Assembly: GCA_016841955.1 (NCBI GenBank)
Contig: JAENYE010000001.1
Location: 570,025-634,024, forward strand
Reading direction: 5' to 3'
Origin: Methanobacteriota archaeon
Lineage (GTDB): Archaea > Halobacteriota > Methanomicrobia > Methanomicrobiales > Methanoculleaceae
Length of the DNA stretch: 64,000 nt
Part shown: one piece after another, positions 40,608 through 48,752 of the stretch
How the letters are laid out: each line of letters opens with the position of its first letter
Position numbering within the stretch: the first letter of the stretch is position 1
Position numbers and translations under genes: made by a program
The notes under the pieces: model-generated
Seen by the model: the letters and a program-made list of their open reading frames with translations, nothing else
What the model was told of the DNA's origin: nothing
The model's database searches: none

Positions 40608-41561
40608 CTAACGGACTTCTTCGAGCCGCTCCATCACTTCGGCAGTGATCCTGCGGATCTTCCTGACCGACTCCTTAAATCCGGCGACTTCATCCTCTTC
40701 GAGGCTGAGCGGAACCGGGAAGACGCCGTTCCGGTTGATGCGGGCGGGCACGCCGATGCAGACATCGCCGATCCCGTGGATCTCGCTTTTGATGTAACTT
40801 GATACGGTGAGGATCCGGTTCTCGTCCCCAAGGATCGTCCGGACGAGGGTTGCAATCGCTTCTCCGGGCCCGTAGACGGTAGCGCCCTTATCCCTGATGA
40901 TCGCCTCGCCGCTCGTTCTGACGGTGTCGATCATCTCCTGCGCGGGCAATCCTGAGAAGGTGGGCAGGTTGCTGATCCGGATGCCGCCGATCGTCGTCGC
41001 CGACCAGAGCGGGACCATGCTCTCGCCGTGCTCGCCGATGATGCGGGTATGCACCTCGCTGACGTGGACCCGGAAGTATCGCGCGATCAGGGACTTTAAG
41101 CGCATCGAGTCGAGGTGCGTCCCGAGGCCGAAGACCTGTCTCGGCTGGAACCCCGAATACTTCAGGGCGACGGCGGTCATGACGTCGACGGGGTTTGTCA
41201 CCAGAAAGAGAATAGCGTCGGGCGAAGACCGGCCGATGGTCTCGGCGGTCTCGGCGATAATCTTCGCGTTCTCGAAGGCGAGGTCGTTCCTATCCTGGCC
41301 GGGCTGACGGGGCGCTCCTGCTGTACAGATGAAGATATCCGAGCCTTGTGCGTCCGACAGACTGGTGCTATACGAGAGCCGGATATCGGTGCCTCGTGCA
41401 GCGAATGAATCAGAAAGGTCACGGCAGCAGCCCGCGAGAAAATCTTCGCGTCCGGGCCTCCCGACGAGCAGCATATCGCTGACGTACGGGATCTCGGATA
41501 TGGTGTGGGCCGCAAATATGCCGACGTTCCCTGTAGCCCCAAGAATCGTTACTTTTGCCAT
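40608..41561 (-). CDS. mdh: Malate dehydrogenase (LDH-like type)
   Basis: 317 residues. NAD(P)-binding GATGNVG at residues 8-14, the specificity loop GAPRQPGQDRNDL with the malate-type arginine, NPVDVMTAVA, GTHLDSMRLKSLI with the catalytic aspartate, and GEHGESMVPLWS with the catalytic histidine. It interconverts malate and oxaloacetate in the incomplete reductive TCA branch of methanogens. The ATG lies 13 bp downstream of the SRP RNA 3' end, on the same strand, with no room for a separate promoter outside the RNA gene. Confidence 0.93.
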   Translation of the reverse strand: MAKVTILGATGNVGIFAAHTISEIPYVSDMLLVGRPGREDFLAGCCRDLSDSFAARGTDIRLSYSTSLSDAQGSDIFICTAGAPRQPGQDRNDLAFENAKIIAETAETIGRSSPDAILFLVTNPVDVMTAVALKYSGFQPRQVFGLGTHLDSMRLKSLIARYFRVHVSEVHTRIIGEHGESMVPLWSATTIGGIRISNLPTFSGLPAQEMIDTVRTSGEAIIRDKGATVYGPGEAIATLVRTILGDENRILTVSSYIKSEIHGIGDVCIGVPARINRNGVFPVPLSLEEDEVAGFKESVRKIRRITAEVMERLEEVR

Positions 41562-41574
41562 GGAGATCGCCGTT

Positions 41575-41880
41575 GGGGACACGTCCTCGGTCGACCGTGC
41601 GCACAAGCATTCACCGCTGCATCCCTCCTCCACCCCGCAACCCCATGGGCGCCGAACGTCCACGGTAAGTCTGCTCCCTTCCGGGCCTGAACCGGTACCC
41701 GCGGCAAAAGGTCGCCGCCCCCTCCGGGGCTTTGATACCTCTCCGCCGACCTCATGGGACGAGGCTTCTCCGTCGGGACGCAGTGGATCCTGCAGGCCGC
41801 TGCGGCCTTCCTCAGACTTCGCCCCCCGCTAACGGCGGTTTCGGGTGACAGGTGACGCCGAGCCACCCAGGCTAGTCCCC
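41575..41880 (-). ncRNA. ffs: Archaeal 7S signal recognition particle RNA
   Basis: About 306 nt. The universal helix 8 motif is present as GGCCCGGAAGGGAGCAG (41671-41687 on the minus strand), the apical SRP54 site. The 5' part reads CTAGCCTGGGTGGCTCGGCG, TCACCTGTCACCCGAAACC as in archaeal SRP RNAs (helices 2-4). The ends pair as GGGGAC (41880-41875) with GTCCCC (41580-41575), forming helix 1. A TATA element stands 25 bp upstream. End coordinates are inferred from the helix 1 pairing and may be off by a few bases. Confidence 0.93.
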
Positions 41881-41894
41881 GTATATACTGTAGT

Positions 41895-42917
41895 CTATGG
41901 GATAAAAATAGCTCCGCCCACCCGGGCCTGCCATGCCTCGGTGATCCGGCCGACCTTCCCGGCGTCCGCCTTCTCGAAGAGGTCGAGAGCGGCAAGGTCG
42001 ATCTGGGGCGGGAGGACGGCGGGGAGCAGGCGGAAGTCCCCCTGGTAGACCTCGATCTCCTGCGCGCCGGCGGCGGTGGCGACGAGGACGGGATCCCGCG
42101 CGACCGGTCGGCGCCGGAGGTCGTCGTAGGACCGGTGCATCGTCACCTCGCCGATCTCGAGGAATTCCCGGTTCACCCGGAGGTTGCAGGCGGTCCAGTA
42201 GGCGGCCGCGTACCAGGCGTCGTTGCAGATCACGTGAGGGACGCCCGCCCGGGCGGCGGCGAGTCCGAGGGTGCCGGCGCCGGAGCAGGCGTCGACGAAG
42301 GTCCGGGGCCGGCGCTCCTCGATCTGGTGCTCGAGCGAGAGAATCTTTTCGTCGCGGTCCCGGGGGAACTCGACATGCAGGGCCGACTGCTGCTTGTAGA
42401 CGACTACGGGTCCTCTACGAGTGGGGAAGATGTCGGCCCGGACGTCGCACCCGGCAAGCAGGGTATGGGTCTTTGGTTCCGCGTCGGTATCCCTGACTCC
42501 CGGCGTCCCGGCACCCGCCCGGACGACCCCCCGGACCTCCGGGACCTCGGCGATCAGGCGGGCGGCGGCCCGCTCCCCGACCGACCGGGAGAGGAGGACG
42601 AGTGAATTGGGCGGGAGATAGGGGGCTCTCCGCATCGCAAATCCGGGGTGGACGAGCGGCGTCCCGGCGGCGCCGAGGGGTTCGGTCCCGGCAAGGTCTC
42701 CTTCAGTGACCATCACCCGGTAGATGTGGGCGAAGACCTCGTCGATGAACCGCTTCCCGCAGGAGCAGGGCTCCGCCGGATCGATATCGGGCGGGGGGCT
42801 GCGCTTGTCGTAGACGAGCCCCATGCAGTCGGGGCAGGGGGCGAAGGTGTGCGGCAGCCGTGCAAGGAGCGCAGGAGCGTCCTCGATGCAGTCTCCCCCG
42901 CAGACCGGACAGTTCAT
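41895..42917 (-). CDS. SAM-dependent methyltransferase with N-terminal Zn-ribbon-like cysteine clusters
   Basis: 340 residues. Three cysteine clusters at the start (CPVCGGDC, CPDCMG, CSCGKRF) suggest one or two zinc knuckles. A class I methyltransferase core follows from ~205: TFVDACSGAGTLGLAAARAG (motif I) and VICNDAWYAAAYWTACNLRV (post-I). The protein is probably an RNA or protein methyltransferase but I cannot name it. CATATTTATG (about 42942-42951) is a TATA box for a near-leaderless start. Its last codons contain the SRP RNA TATA box. Confidence 0.75.
   Translation of the reverse strand: MNCPVCGGDCIEDAPALLARLPHTFAPCPDCMGLVYDKRSPPPDIDPAEPCSCGKRFIDEVFAHIYRVMVTEGDLAGTEPLGAAGTPLVHPGFAMRRAPYLPPNSLVLLSRSVGERAAARLIAEVPEVRGVVRAGAGTPGVRDTDAEPKTHTLLAGCDVRADIFPTRRGPVVVYKQQSALHVEFPRDRDEKILSLEHQIEERRPRTFVDACSGAGTLGLAAARAGVPHVICNDAWYAAAYWTACNLRVNREFLEIGEVTMHRSYDDLRRRPVARDPVLVATAAGAQEIEVYQGDFRLLPAVLPPQIDLAALDLFEKADAGKVGRITEAWQARVGGAIFIP
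41902..41909 (-). promoter_or_regulatory. TATA box of the SRP RNA, inside the 3' end of the methyltransferase gene
   Basis: TTTTTATC on the minus strand is centred about 25 bp before the inferred SRP RNA 5' end at 41880. It overlaps the last five codons of the upstream methyltransferase gene. Confidence 0.7.
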
Positions 42918-42969
42918 GCCAGTTCATTGGCCGTCGATACATAAATATGCGTACGGCAGCGGCGCCTGC

Positions 42970-44892
42970 TCAGAAGAACCCTTCTACAAGCAGGCCGAAA
43001 ATGAGCGCGGTGATGTACGCCAACGGGTAGAGCCAGACCATCACCCGGTCGATCCGCTCGGCGATCTCCTTCTGCGCCGCAGTCGCCAGCCATCTCAGGT
43101 AGAGGTTGTAGGCTACCGTAGCGCCGGTGATGACGAAGGTGGCGATCAGAATGGAGTCCAGGAAGGTCAGGTAGCCAAGGTGCGGCAGGTTTCCGGCGAT
43201 GGTGAAGTTGAACGCGATGAAGAGGAGCAGGTTTGCGGCTGCAATATCGGCCCGTTTGGCGTAGTCCTTGAGAAGGAACGTGATGTAGGTCAGGAGGATG
43301 ATGATCAGGATGGGCAGCAGGATGCGGAGGAGGTAAAAGGTCAGGTGGCGGGCAGCGATAAAGTTGAATGAGTAGCGGGAGTTCTGGGTCGTGATCTCGA
43401 TCGTGCTGATGTTGGTATCGCTCGAGGTGATGTACCATTCCTCCTCTCCGAGCTGGGTGCCGACGGCGGTCTTCTCCGGCCAGGGTTCATAGACATACAG
43501 TTCTTCGGGATAGAGCGAGTCGATCCGGATGAAGAACTCCTGGGTATCGAACGGGTAGGCCCTGAAATTGAATTCAGGCGCCTGCAGGGTCGTCCAGAAG
43601 TGCTCGAAGTAGGTGGCGGTGCCGTTGGGCTGCACCACGATGATCTGGTTCTGCGTCCAGCGCTGCGCCTGCTGGTTGTAGAGCGTAAACTCCGGCCACC
43701 GTGACCCCTCGGCCGCGACGAAATCGTCGATGCTCCGGTAGATCTTGACCCGGCAATTGCATTCATCCGGGCTGAATGCCAGAGCAGGATCGTTCCACTC
43801 CATCCAGATGTTGGCCACCACGGCGAAGTTCTCGCTGACCTGGTCCACGTTGGTGATCTGGTCCAGTTCGACGCCCACTTTGACCGGAATGGGCTCCTGC
43901 AGGACGGAGCGCCCTCCGGGCGACTCGTTGCCCGCCAGCACGCCGGGGGCGTTCAGGCCGGTCAGCAGGCGGAAGTCTCCTGTCGTGTTGGCCCCGTTCA
44001 GCGGGCTTGAGAGCACCTCCAGCCGGTTGTTGCTGCTGGCGCCGGAGAAGGTGTACTGGAGCGTGGCGCTGGTCTTCCCCGTTTCAGAAGCCACCGCGGC
44101 GAGGGGCTTGCCGCCGTAGTCCCGCAGGACCATCGCCGGGATCAGGTTCCCGGAGGTCGCTTCGATGAAGGCGTAGAAGGTATCGTTCGTTTCTATTGGA
44201 CTGAGGGTGTAGTAGGTCGATGTTTTGTTGGCGGAGAGGTTCCCCGTCACCTCCTGGACACCGACGCGCATCTTCGAAGCGGAAGCATTCAGGATCGCGA
44301 TAGTGGCCCCGGTCGGCTCGGCCTGGCCGGTCAGCACCTGCGGGGTGTCGATCCCGACCAGGAGGCGGTAATCCCCGAAGGTTTGGCCTCGTTTTGCCGG
44401 AGAGCCGATGACGATCAGGAGGTAGTTGCCGTCTGCGGGAATGCTGTACTGCAGGGCGGAGTTGTAGGTGCCGTTCGTATCATCGTTCCAGGCGAGGAAG
44501 TACCGGCCGGCGATCTCCGGGATCACCTTGAGCGGGTCCTCCCCCGCCGCCAGGGAGAGGTTCACCTCGTTTGCGAACTCGGTACGCACCCGGCTCGTGT
44601 TGAGATCCGGGTTCGCTACGGCGAGGAACGGGTCCAGGTCTCCCGATGATCCCTCCTCATAGGCGTACAGGGTCTGGCCCGCCCGCATGTCGGGAAGATC
44701 ATAGATAATTGCCTGACCGGGTTCTATTCTCCCGGTCAGCTCCTGAACATCGGCATTCTCCTGCATCTGGGCGGCCCCGGTGCACACCAGTACTCCGAGC
44801 AGGAGAGCCAGGAAGAGCGCTCTCCCTACTGCACGGGCCCGACCGTTCCGGCTTCCCGGTTCCCGCACCGGCCAACCGGTCCGGGCATGCAT
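42970..44892 (-). CDS. Pentameric ligand-gated ion channel (Cys-loop receptor homologue) with large N-terminal extension
   Basis: 640 residues after ATG 44892. Signal peptide near 20-42 (ALFLALLLGVLVCTGAAQ); residues ~45-335 are an N-terminal extension of two or three similar beta-rich repeats (GQTLYAYEEGSSGDLDPFLA, TFYAFIEATSGNLIPAMVL), reminiscent of PPC-like domains. Residues 337-515 form the ligand-binding domain: VKVGVELDQITNVDQVSENF, MEWNDPAL, and FRAYPFDTQEFFIRIDSLYP at the loop position. M1-M3 span about 516-600, and M4 runs 617-640 at the C-terminus. As in other prokaryotic members the Cys-loop cysteines are absent. It should form a surface-gated channel; ion and ligand unknown. TATA AAAAAATATCC at about 44939-44949. 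Confidence 0.88.
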   Translation of the reverse strand: MHARTGWPVREPGSRNGRARAVGRALFLALLLGVLVCTGAAQMQENADVQELTGRIEPGQAIIYDLPDMRAGQTLYAYEEGSSGDLDPFLAVANPDLNTSRVRTEFANEVNLSLAAGEDPLKVIPEIAGRYFLAWNDDTNGTYNSALQYSIPADGNYLLIVIGSPAKRGQTFGDYRLLVGIDTPQVLTGQAEPTGATIAILNASASKMRVGVQEVTGNLSANKTSTYYTLSPIETNDTFYAFIEATSGNLIPAMVLRDYGGKPLAAVASETGKTSATLQYTFSGASSNNRLEVLSSPLNGANTTGDFRLLTGLNAPGVLAGNESPGGRSVLQEPIPVKVGVELDQITNVDQVSENFAVVANIWMEWNDPALAFSPDECNCRVKIYRSIDDFVAAEGSRWPEFTLYNQQAQRWTQNQIIVVQPNGTATYFEHFWTTLQAPEFNFRAYPFDTQEFFIRIDSLYPEELYVYEPWPEKTAVGTQLGEEEWYITSSDTNISTIEITTQNSRYSFNFIAARHLTFYLLRILLPILIIILLTYITFLLKDYAKRADIAAANLLLFIAFNFTIAGNLPHLGYLTFLDSILIATFVITGATVAYNLYLRWLATAAQKEIAERIDRVMVWLYPLAYITALIFGLLVEGFF

Positions 44893-45020
44893 CAGGTCCG
44901 CTCCATCATCAGTCCAATCACCTCGTAGACGACATTTATTGGATATTTTTTGGGTTTGATCGCAGGTTTTGGTGGATTGCATTATTATTGCCAATATATT
45001 ACATTTTGGGAGCACGCGGC

Positions 45021-46073
45021 CTATCGGTCCGTGGACCGTTTTTCAGGACTTCCAACATCCTCGGACCGCTCCATCAGTATCGCCATCCACCGTGTCTCTT
45101 CCGAACTCGACAGCACCGCCTTTACGAGCAGAGTCAGGGGAGCACCCAGAAACAGCCCCGGGACGCCGAGCACCAGCGTCCAGGCGAGGACCGAGAGGAT
45201 GATCGTCAGTGGGGAGATTCGGAGCGCCCGCTCGGCAGGGTACGGCAGGAGGAAGCGGCGGGCGAGAAGGTCGACGATAAAGATGCCGACCGCAACGGCA
45301 AGTGCCCCCGGGAGGCCGTGCTGGAGCCAGGCGAGCCCGATAGGGGGCACCGATGCGATAGGCAGCCCGAAGTAGGGGATGTAGCCGAGCACGACGATCA
45401 GGACCGCCCAGAGCGCCGGGGCGTCGATCCCGAGGAGCAGCAGGAGAATCGCGACAGCGATGCCGGTCGCAAGCCCGCCCCGGGTGCGCAAGGACGCATA
45501 TGCAACCAGATTACTCGCAGAGCGGTTGAGTTCCGCTATAGCGTCGAGTCCGAGGCTCTTCTGGAGTTTTCCCCGGATCGAGGCTACTTCCAGAAGCATG
45601 AAGACGGCCACGATCAGGATGACCAGAAAATCGACGACCAGAATGGAGAGACCGACGAGGATCTCCCCGAGCGAGGGGATGAGCAGAGGGCCTGAAGATA
45701 CATCGGGCAGCTGGGGAGAGGTCGTGATCCCGAGGTCCGCAAACCACGCCTGCAGTGTCTCCAGCTGCGCCTGCAACAGATCCTGGTAGGCGGGCAGGGC
45801 GCTGTCGAGCTCGATCAGCGACAGGCTGAAGACGGCGACGAGCAGCAGGGCAACCCCGGCGATCCCCCCGATCATCGCCAGCACCCCTGCCGCCCGGGGC
45901 AGCCCACGCTCTTCCAGGCGATGCACGGTCGGCGTGACGATGACCGCCAGGATGAACCCGACGAGCACCGGGCTCACAATCGCGGCGCCGAGGTACATAC
46001 CGGTGACGACGATGGCGCCGCTGACGAAAACCCGGGTGAGGGATGCGAGGCGGGACGGAGCGGGCACGGTCAC
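45021..46073 (-). CDS. AI-2E family (PerM-type) transporter
   Basis: 350 residues with the family layout: two N-terminal helix pairs (FVSGAIVVTGMYLGAAIVSP, GFILAVIVTPTVHRLEERGL), an extracellular helical part (140-165), then five more helices with LIVVLGYIPYFGLPIASVPP and ILSVLAWTLVLGVPGLFLGAP near the end. Members export small molecules or act as Na+/H+ antiporters. A second member is at 54.9 kb. Divergence from the ion channel is not seen: both are on the minus strand, with this gene upstream. Confidence 0.87.
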   Translation of the reverse strand: MTVPAPSRLASLTRVFVSGAIVVTGMYLGAAIVSPVLVGFILAVIVTPTVHRLEERGLPRAAGVLAMIGGIAGVALLLVAVFSLSLIELDSALPAYQDLLQAQLETLQAWFADLGITTSPQLPDVSSGPLLIPSLGEILVGLSILVVDFLVILIVAVFMLLEVASIRGKLQKSLGLDAIAELNRSASNLVAYASLRTRGGLATGIAVAILLLLLGIDAPALWAVLIVVLGYIPYFGLPIASVPPIGLAWLQHGLPGALAVAVGIFIVDLLARRFLLPYPAERALRISPLTIILSVLAWTLVLGVPGLFLGAPLTLLVKAVLSSSEETRWMAILMERSEDVGSPEKRSTDR

Positions 46074-46136
46074 CCCCCACTTACAGGAGAAGCGGCTGTT
46101 GTTGAGTGAGGGTTGTCCATGCCGACATCTCCGGAT

Positions 46137-46610
46137 CTAAAGCCCCAGGAGCTGCTTCTTTTTGGCCTGGAACTCTTCCTCGGTGATGATCCCTTTATCC
46201 CGAAGCCCGGCAAGCTTCTCCAGTTCGCCGATGTAAGGCGGTTCGGCAGGCACAGCCTCGGGTGGAGGGGCTGCCGGGGGCGCTGCGGCAGGCTGTGGGG
46301 CCTGCTCTTTCGCCATGCCCGCCTCGATCGCGGCCACGTCCTGGTCGGTCAGCTCCTGCTCCTCGATGCCAAGGTCGTCCATCGCCCTGTCGAGCTCCTG
46401 CTCGGAGAGGTCTTCGGCCTTCTTGCCCGTATGCTGCTCGATGCGGTCGACATCCTTCTGTGAGAGTTTGATCGCGGCGGCGGTCCCGCCGACGGCAAGT
46501 GCAACCGTCCCGCCGACCAGAACGGTCCGCCGTATGGTACGGTGCATGACACGGCGCGATGTCCGGCGAGCGGTTCTCCGTGCGGTCCTCCGGGCTCCCA
46601 TGCGAAACAT
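46137..46610 (-). CDS. SHOCT-domain protein with Arg-rich N-terminus
   Basis: 157 residues: a basic repeat TARRTARRTSRR at the start, one hydrophobic segment (VLVGGTVALAVGGTAAAIKL), an acidic helical region, a Pro/Ala linker, and a C-terminal SHOCT module LEKLAGLRDKGIITEEEFQA-KKKQLL. SHOCT helices are oligomerisation tags of envelope proteins. A TATA box (TATTATAAAAAC, about 46693-46704 on the minus strand) predicts a leader of about 60 nt. The 472-bp stretch 46611-47082 has otherwise no gene; it holds the inverted repeat GAAGGCC ... GGCCTTC near 46988-47016. Confidence 0.8.
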   Translation of the reverse strand: MFRMGARRTARRTARRTSRRVMHRTIRRTVLVGGTVALAVGGTAAAIKLSQKDVDRIEQHTGKKAEDLSEQELDRAMDDLGIEEQELTDQDVAAIEAGMAKEQAPQPAAAPPAAPPPEAVPAEPPYIGELEKLAGLRDKGIITEEEFQAKKKQLLGL

Positions 46611-47082
46611 ATTCCTGCTCCATAGGTTGTGACGCGGTGTGTGCGGTGATGCCGCGGTTCTCCCGTCTCAACCGGTTCAGTCATAGGATCCGGTTTTTAT
46701 AATACTTTCCAGATAATGCCCATCCTTTTCGATTGACAGGTATCCTCCGGCAGTAACGGTTGCCTGCCTCACCAGGCCCACCGCCGCTCCTCACATGTCC
46801 GGAACTTTCAAACCTGCTTGCCGGGTTGCCCGCCGGTGATGACCTTGAACGCACGACCCGCCCGGACTATGGCCGTACTGCCGTGGTCGGCGCGGTTGAG
46901 GGCTGCAGTCTCGAACACCGCTGAATCTACTGCAGGAGATCCGGCAAATCCCCTTTTTGGAGATGAAAAATAGGTGGATGGGCCGGGAGAAGGCCTTTCA
47001 CGGGCATCTTGGCCTTCAGTTAATTTTATATTGCCGATCGAATATCGAGTTCCTTCATGCCCGACTTAAGGAGGGCTTATCG

Positions 47083-47310
47083 ATGTTGAAGAAACTGATC
47101 CTGCTGATCCTGCTGATGGTGGCAGCGGCGGTCCTGGTGGCAGGGTGCGTTTCGCCGGCGGGGAACGCGACACCGGCGGCAACGCCGACCGAAACGACAC
47201 CCACGACCACTGAAATGACACCGTCTGAAACGATGACCACCGAGACGACACTGACGGTAACGCCGACCGAAACAATGACGACGGCGGCAACCGGAGTGCC
47301 GGGGTACTAG
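47083..47310 (+). CDS. Small Thr-rich lipoprotein
   Basis: 75 residues: signal peptide KKLILLILLMVAAAVLVAGC with the lipobox cysteine at ~22, then a tail of Thr/Pro/Glu/Met (TPTETTPTTTEMTPSETM) with no folded domain, probably a glycosylated surface peptide. AAGGAGGG eight bases before the ATG and TTTATATT (47025-47032) give a well-formed promoter and start, so the gene is expressed. Function unknown. Confidence 0.75.
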   Translation: MLKKLILLILLMVAAAVLVAGCVSPAGNATPAATPTETTPTTTEMTPSETMTTETTLTVTPTETMTTAATGVPGY

Positions 47311-47586
47311 ACCCGGACATCTCACTCTTCATTTTTCGAAATGCCAGGCTTCTTTTCCGCTTTCGATTCAAGAGCGCCCTTTTGAGAAAAACCTTGTTCA
47401 CATTGCCGATTCTCGTTGCAGCCCCGGGAGGAGTCTTTCTCCTCATGCTTTACGTAAAATTTGACGCGGCCATTGTCTGGATGGCAGTCGGCCAAAGCAC
47501 GCTGACGATCGCTGCCGGGAACCGGAGTGTGGAGAGAGGGTTATTCAGCGTATAGCCGATGAATCAACCCGGCGATCTGCGGCTTT

Positions 47587-48264
47587 TCACTGCGTTTTCG
47601 TCTTCAAGGAATGTTTGAGGGCCCGTCCAAAGAACAGGGGATGGATGATAAAGTAGAGCGCCACGGAGATGTAAATCGCGATTGCCAACAGAGGCAGGAA
47701 CAGCGCGAGCAGCACGCCGATTCCATTGAAGATGACGCCGTACCGCCTTCGGCGCACCAGGACCCGCAGATCGTCTTCCGCAAGCCCGTCGACGAGGAGC
47801 TCAGGACGCCGGGCAAGGTAGCGCATGATCGTGTTCAGCATATACGATGCAACGAGCAGGTCCAGCCCGTAGATGAGGACCGACAGCCGTGAACCCGCCC
47901 CGGCGATGTGCGTGGCCATCAGTCTCGTGGAGAACGGAAGCAGGGAGACGAAGAAGAGCATCACGAGCGTCAGACGGAACGTGACTCCGTCTTCCTGCTC
48001 CGTCAGCCGGGTGATGGACGAGTGCGTGATCCAGAACCCGCCGATAAATGCAAAGCTGATGACGTAGGCGAGGAAGTCGGCCCACTCTTCGAGAAGCGCC
48101 CACAGCAGGCCTTCGGCAACGTCCGGCACGGGGAGTTCGAGGACGAGCAGCGTGATGACGATCGCGAAGACACCATCGGCAAACGCATTGAGCCGATCTG
48201 GGGGAAGAACGTCGGTCAGGCGGCTCCGGCCGGATCTCTTCGGGCTCTCATCAGGGGCAGCCAT
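47587..48264 (-). CDS. TMEM175-like (DUF1211) potassium channel-type membrane protein
   Basis: 225 residues with five to six helices. The first helix carries PDRLNAFADGVFAIVITLLV, equivalent to the R-x-x-x-F-S-D filter-helix signature of TMEM175 channels but with Ala in place of Ser. The next helices (FLAYVISFAFIGGFWITHSS, LTLVMLFFVSLLPFSTRLMA) also match the family. Bacterial/archaeal members are tetrameric leak channels for K+. The start is ATG 48264 or GTG/ATG one codon earlier. Confidence 0.82.
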   Translation of the reverse strand: MAAPDESPKRSGRSRLTDVLPPDRLNAFADGVFAIVITLLVLELPVPDVAEGLLWALLEEWADFLAYVISFAFIGGFWITHSSITRLTEQEDGVTFRLTLVMLFFVSLLPFSTRLMATHIAGAGSRLSVLIYGLDLLVASYMLNTIMRYLARRPELLVDGLAEDDLRVLVRRRRYGVIFNGIGVLLALFLPLLAIAIYISVALYFIIHPLFFGRALKHSLKTKTQ

Positions 48265-48512
48265 CACTCATCACCTGCACACCGGCATGGACTGAAGAAG
48301 AGATGAAAAAAGTTTGGTTGCGCTTCGTCGCCCGGGTCGGTTCTTTTATCCATGAACGAAATTGGCGAGCTTTCCGGGTCGGAGAGGCAAAAAGATCGAA
48401 ACGCTGTCCGGGCCATCTCCATGATTCCGGCCAGGATGGACCTGAAAATTATTCGGTTATGATATCTATCGGTGTATTCGTCCTCTTTGCCGCGGATTGC
48501 CGTATTTCGGCA

Positions 48513-48740
48513 TTATCTCCTGAAGATGCGGCAGTTGTAGTACATATGCAGCACCAGCACGATCAGGAATGGACCCCAGAGAAGAAAGTGGATCTGCTGG
48601 GAGAGCGCCTTATCGAGAAGCCCAAACGTCAGGGGCCGCACCAGCCATGGTTCCGTGATCCCGAAGCCGCTGATCAGGAAGAGGAGCGTAAATGCGAGGA
48701 GGGTCCAGGAGACCAGTTTCCGATATGTGAACCGCACCAT
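48513..48740 (-). CDS. Small two-helix membrane protein, probable haem b anchor of the adjacent oxidoreductase
   Basis: 75 residues with two membrane segments (LVSWTLLAFTLLFLISGFGI and IHFLLWGPFLIVLVLHMYYN). The two histidines of the second segment lie 14 residues apart, as in cytochrome b-type haem ligation, but partner histidines in the first segment are missing, so a dimer or another subunit may be needed. It follows the molybdopterin oxidoreductase gene by 12 bp. The pair resembles bacterial MsrP-MsrQ/YedYZ. The 245-bp gap 48268-48512 downstream has no gene. Confidence 0.7.
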   Translation of the reverse strand: MVRFTYRKLVSWTLLAFTLLFLISGFGITEPWLVRPLTFGLLDKALSQQIHFLLWGPFLIVLVLHMYYNCRIFRR

Positions 48741-48752
48741 CTTTGTTCCTTC

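Noticed and set aside
41505-41832. Short reading frames in the region 41.5-41.9 kb
   Set aside because: They lie in the SRP RNA gene; conserved RNA motifs and helix 1 pairing explain the sequence.
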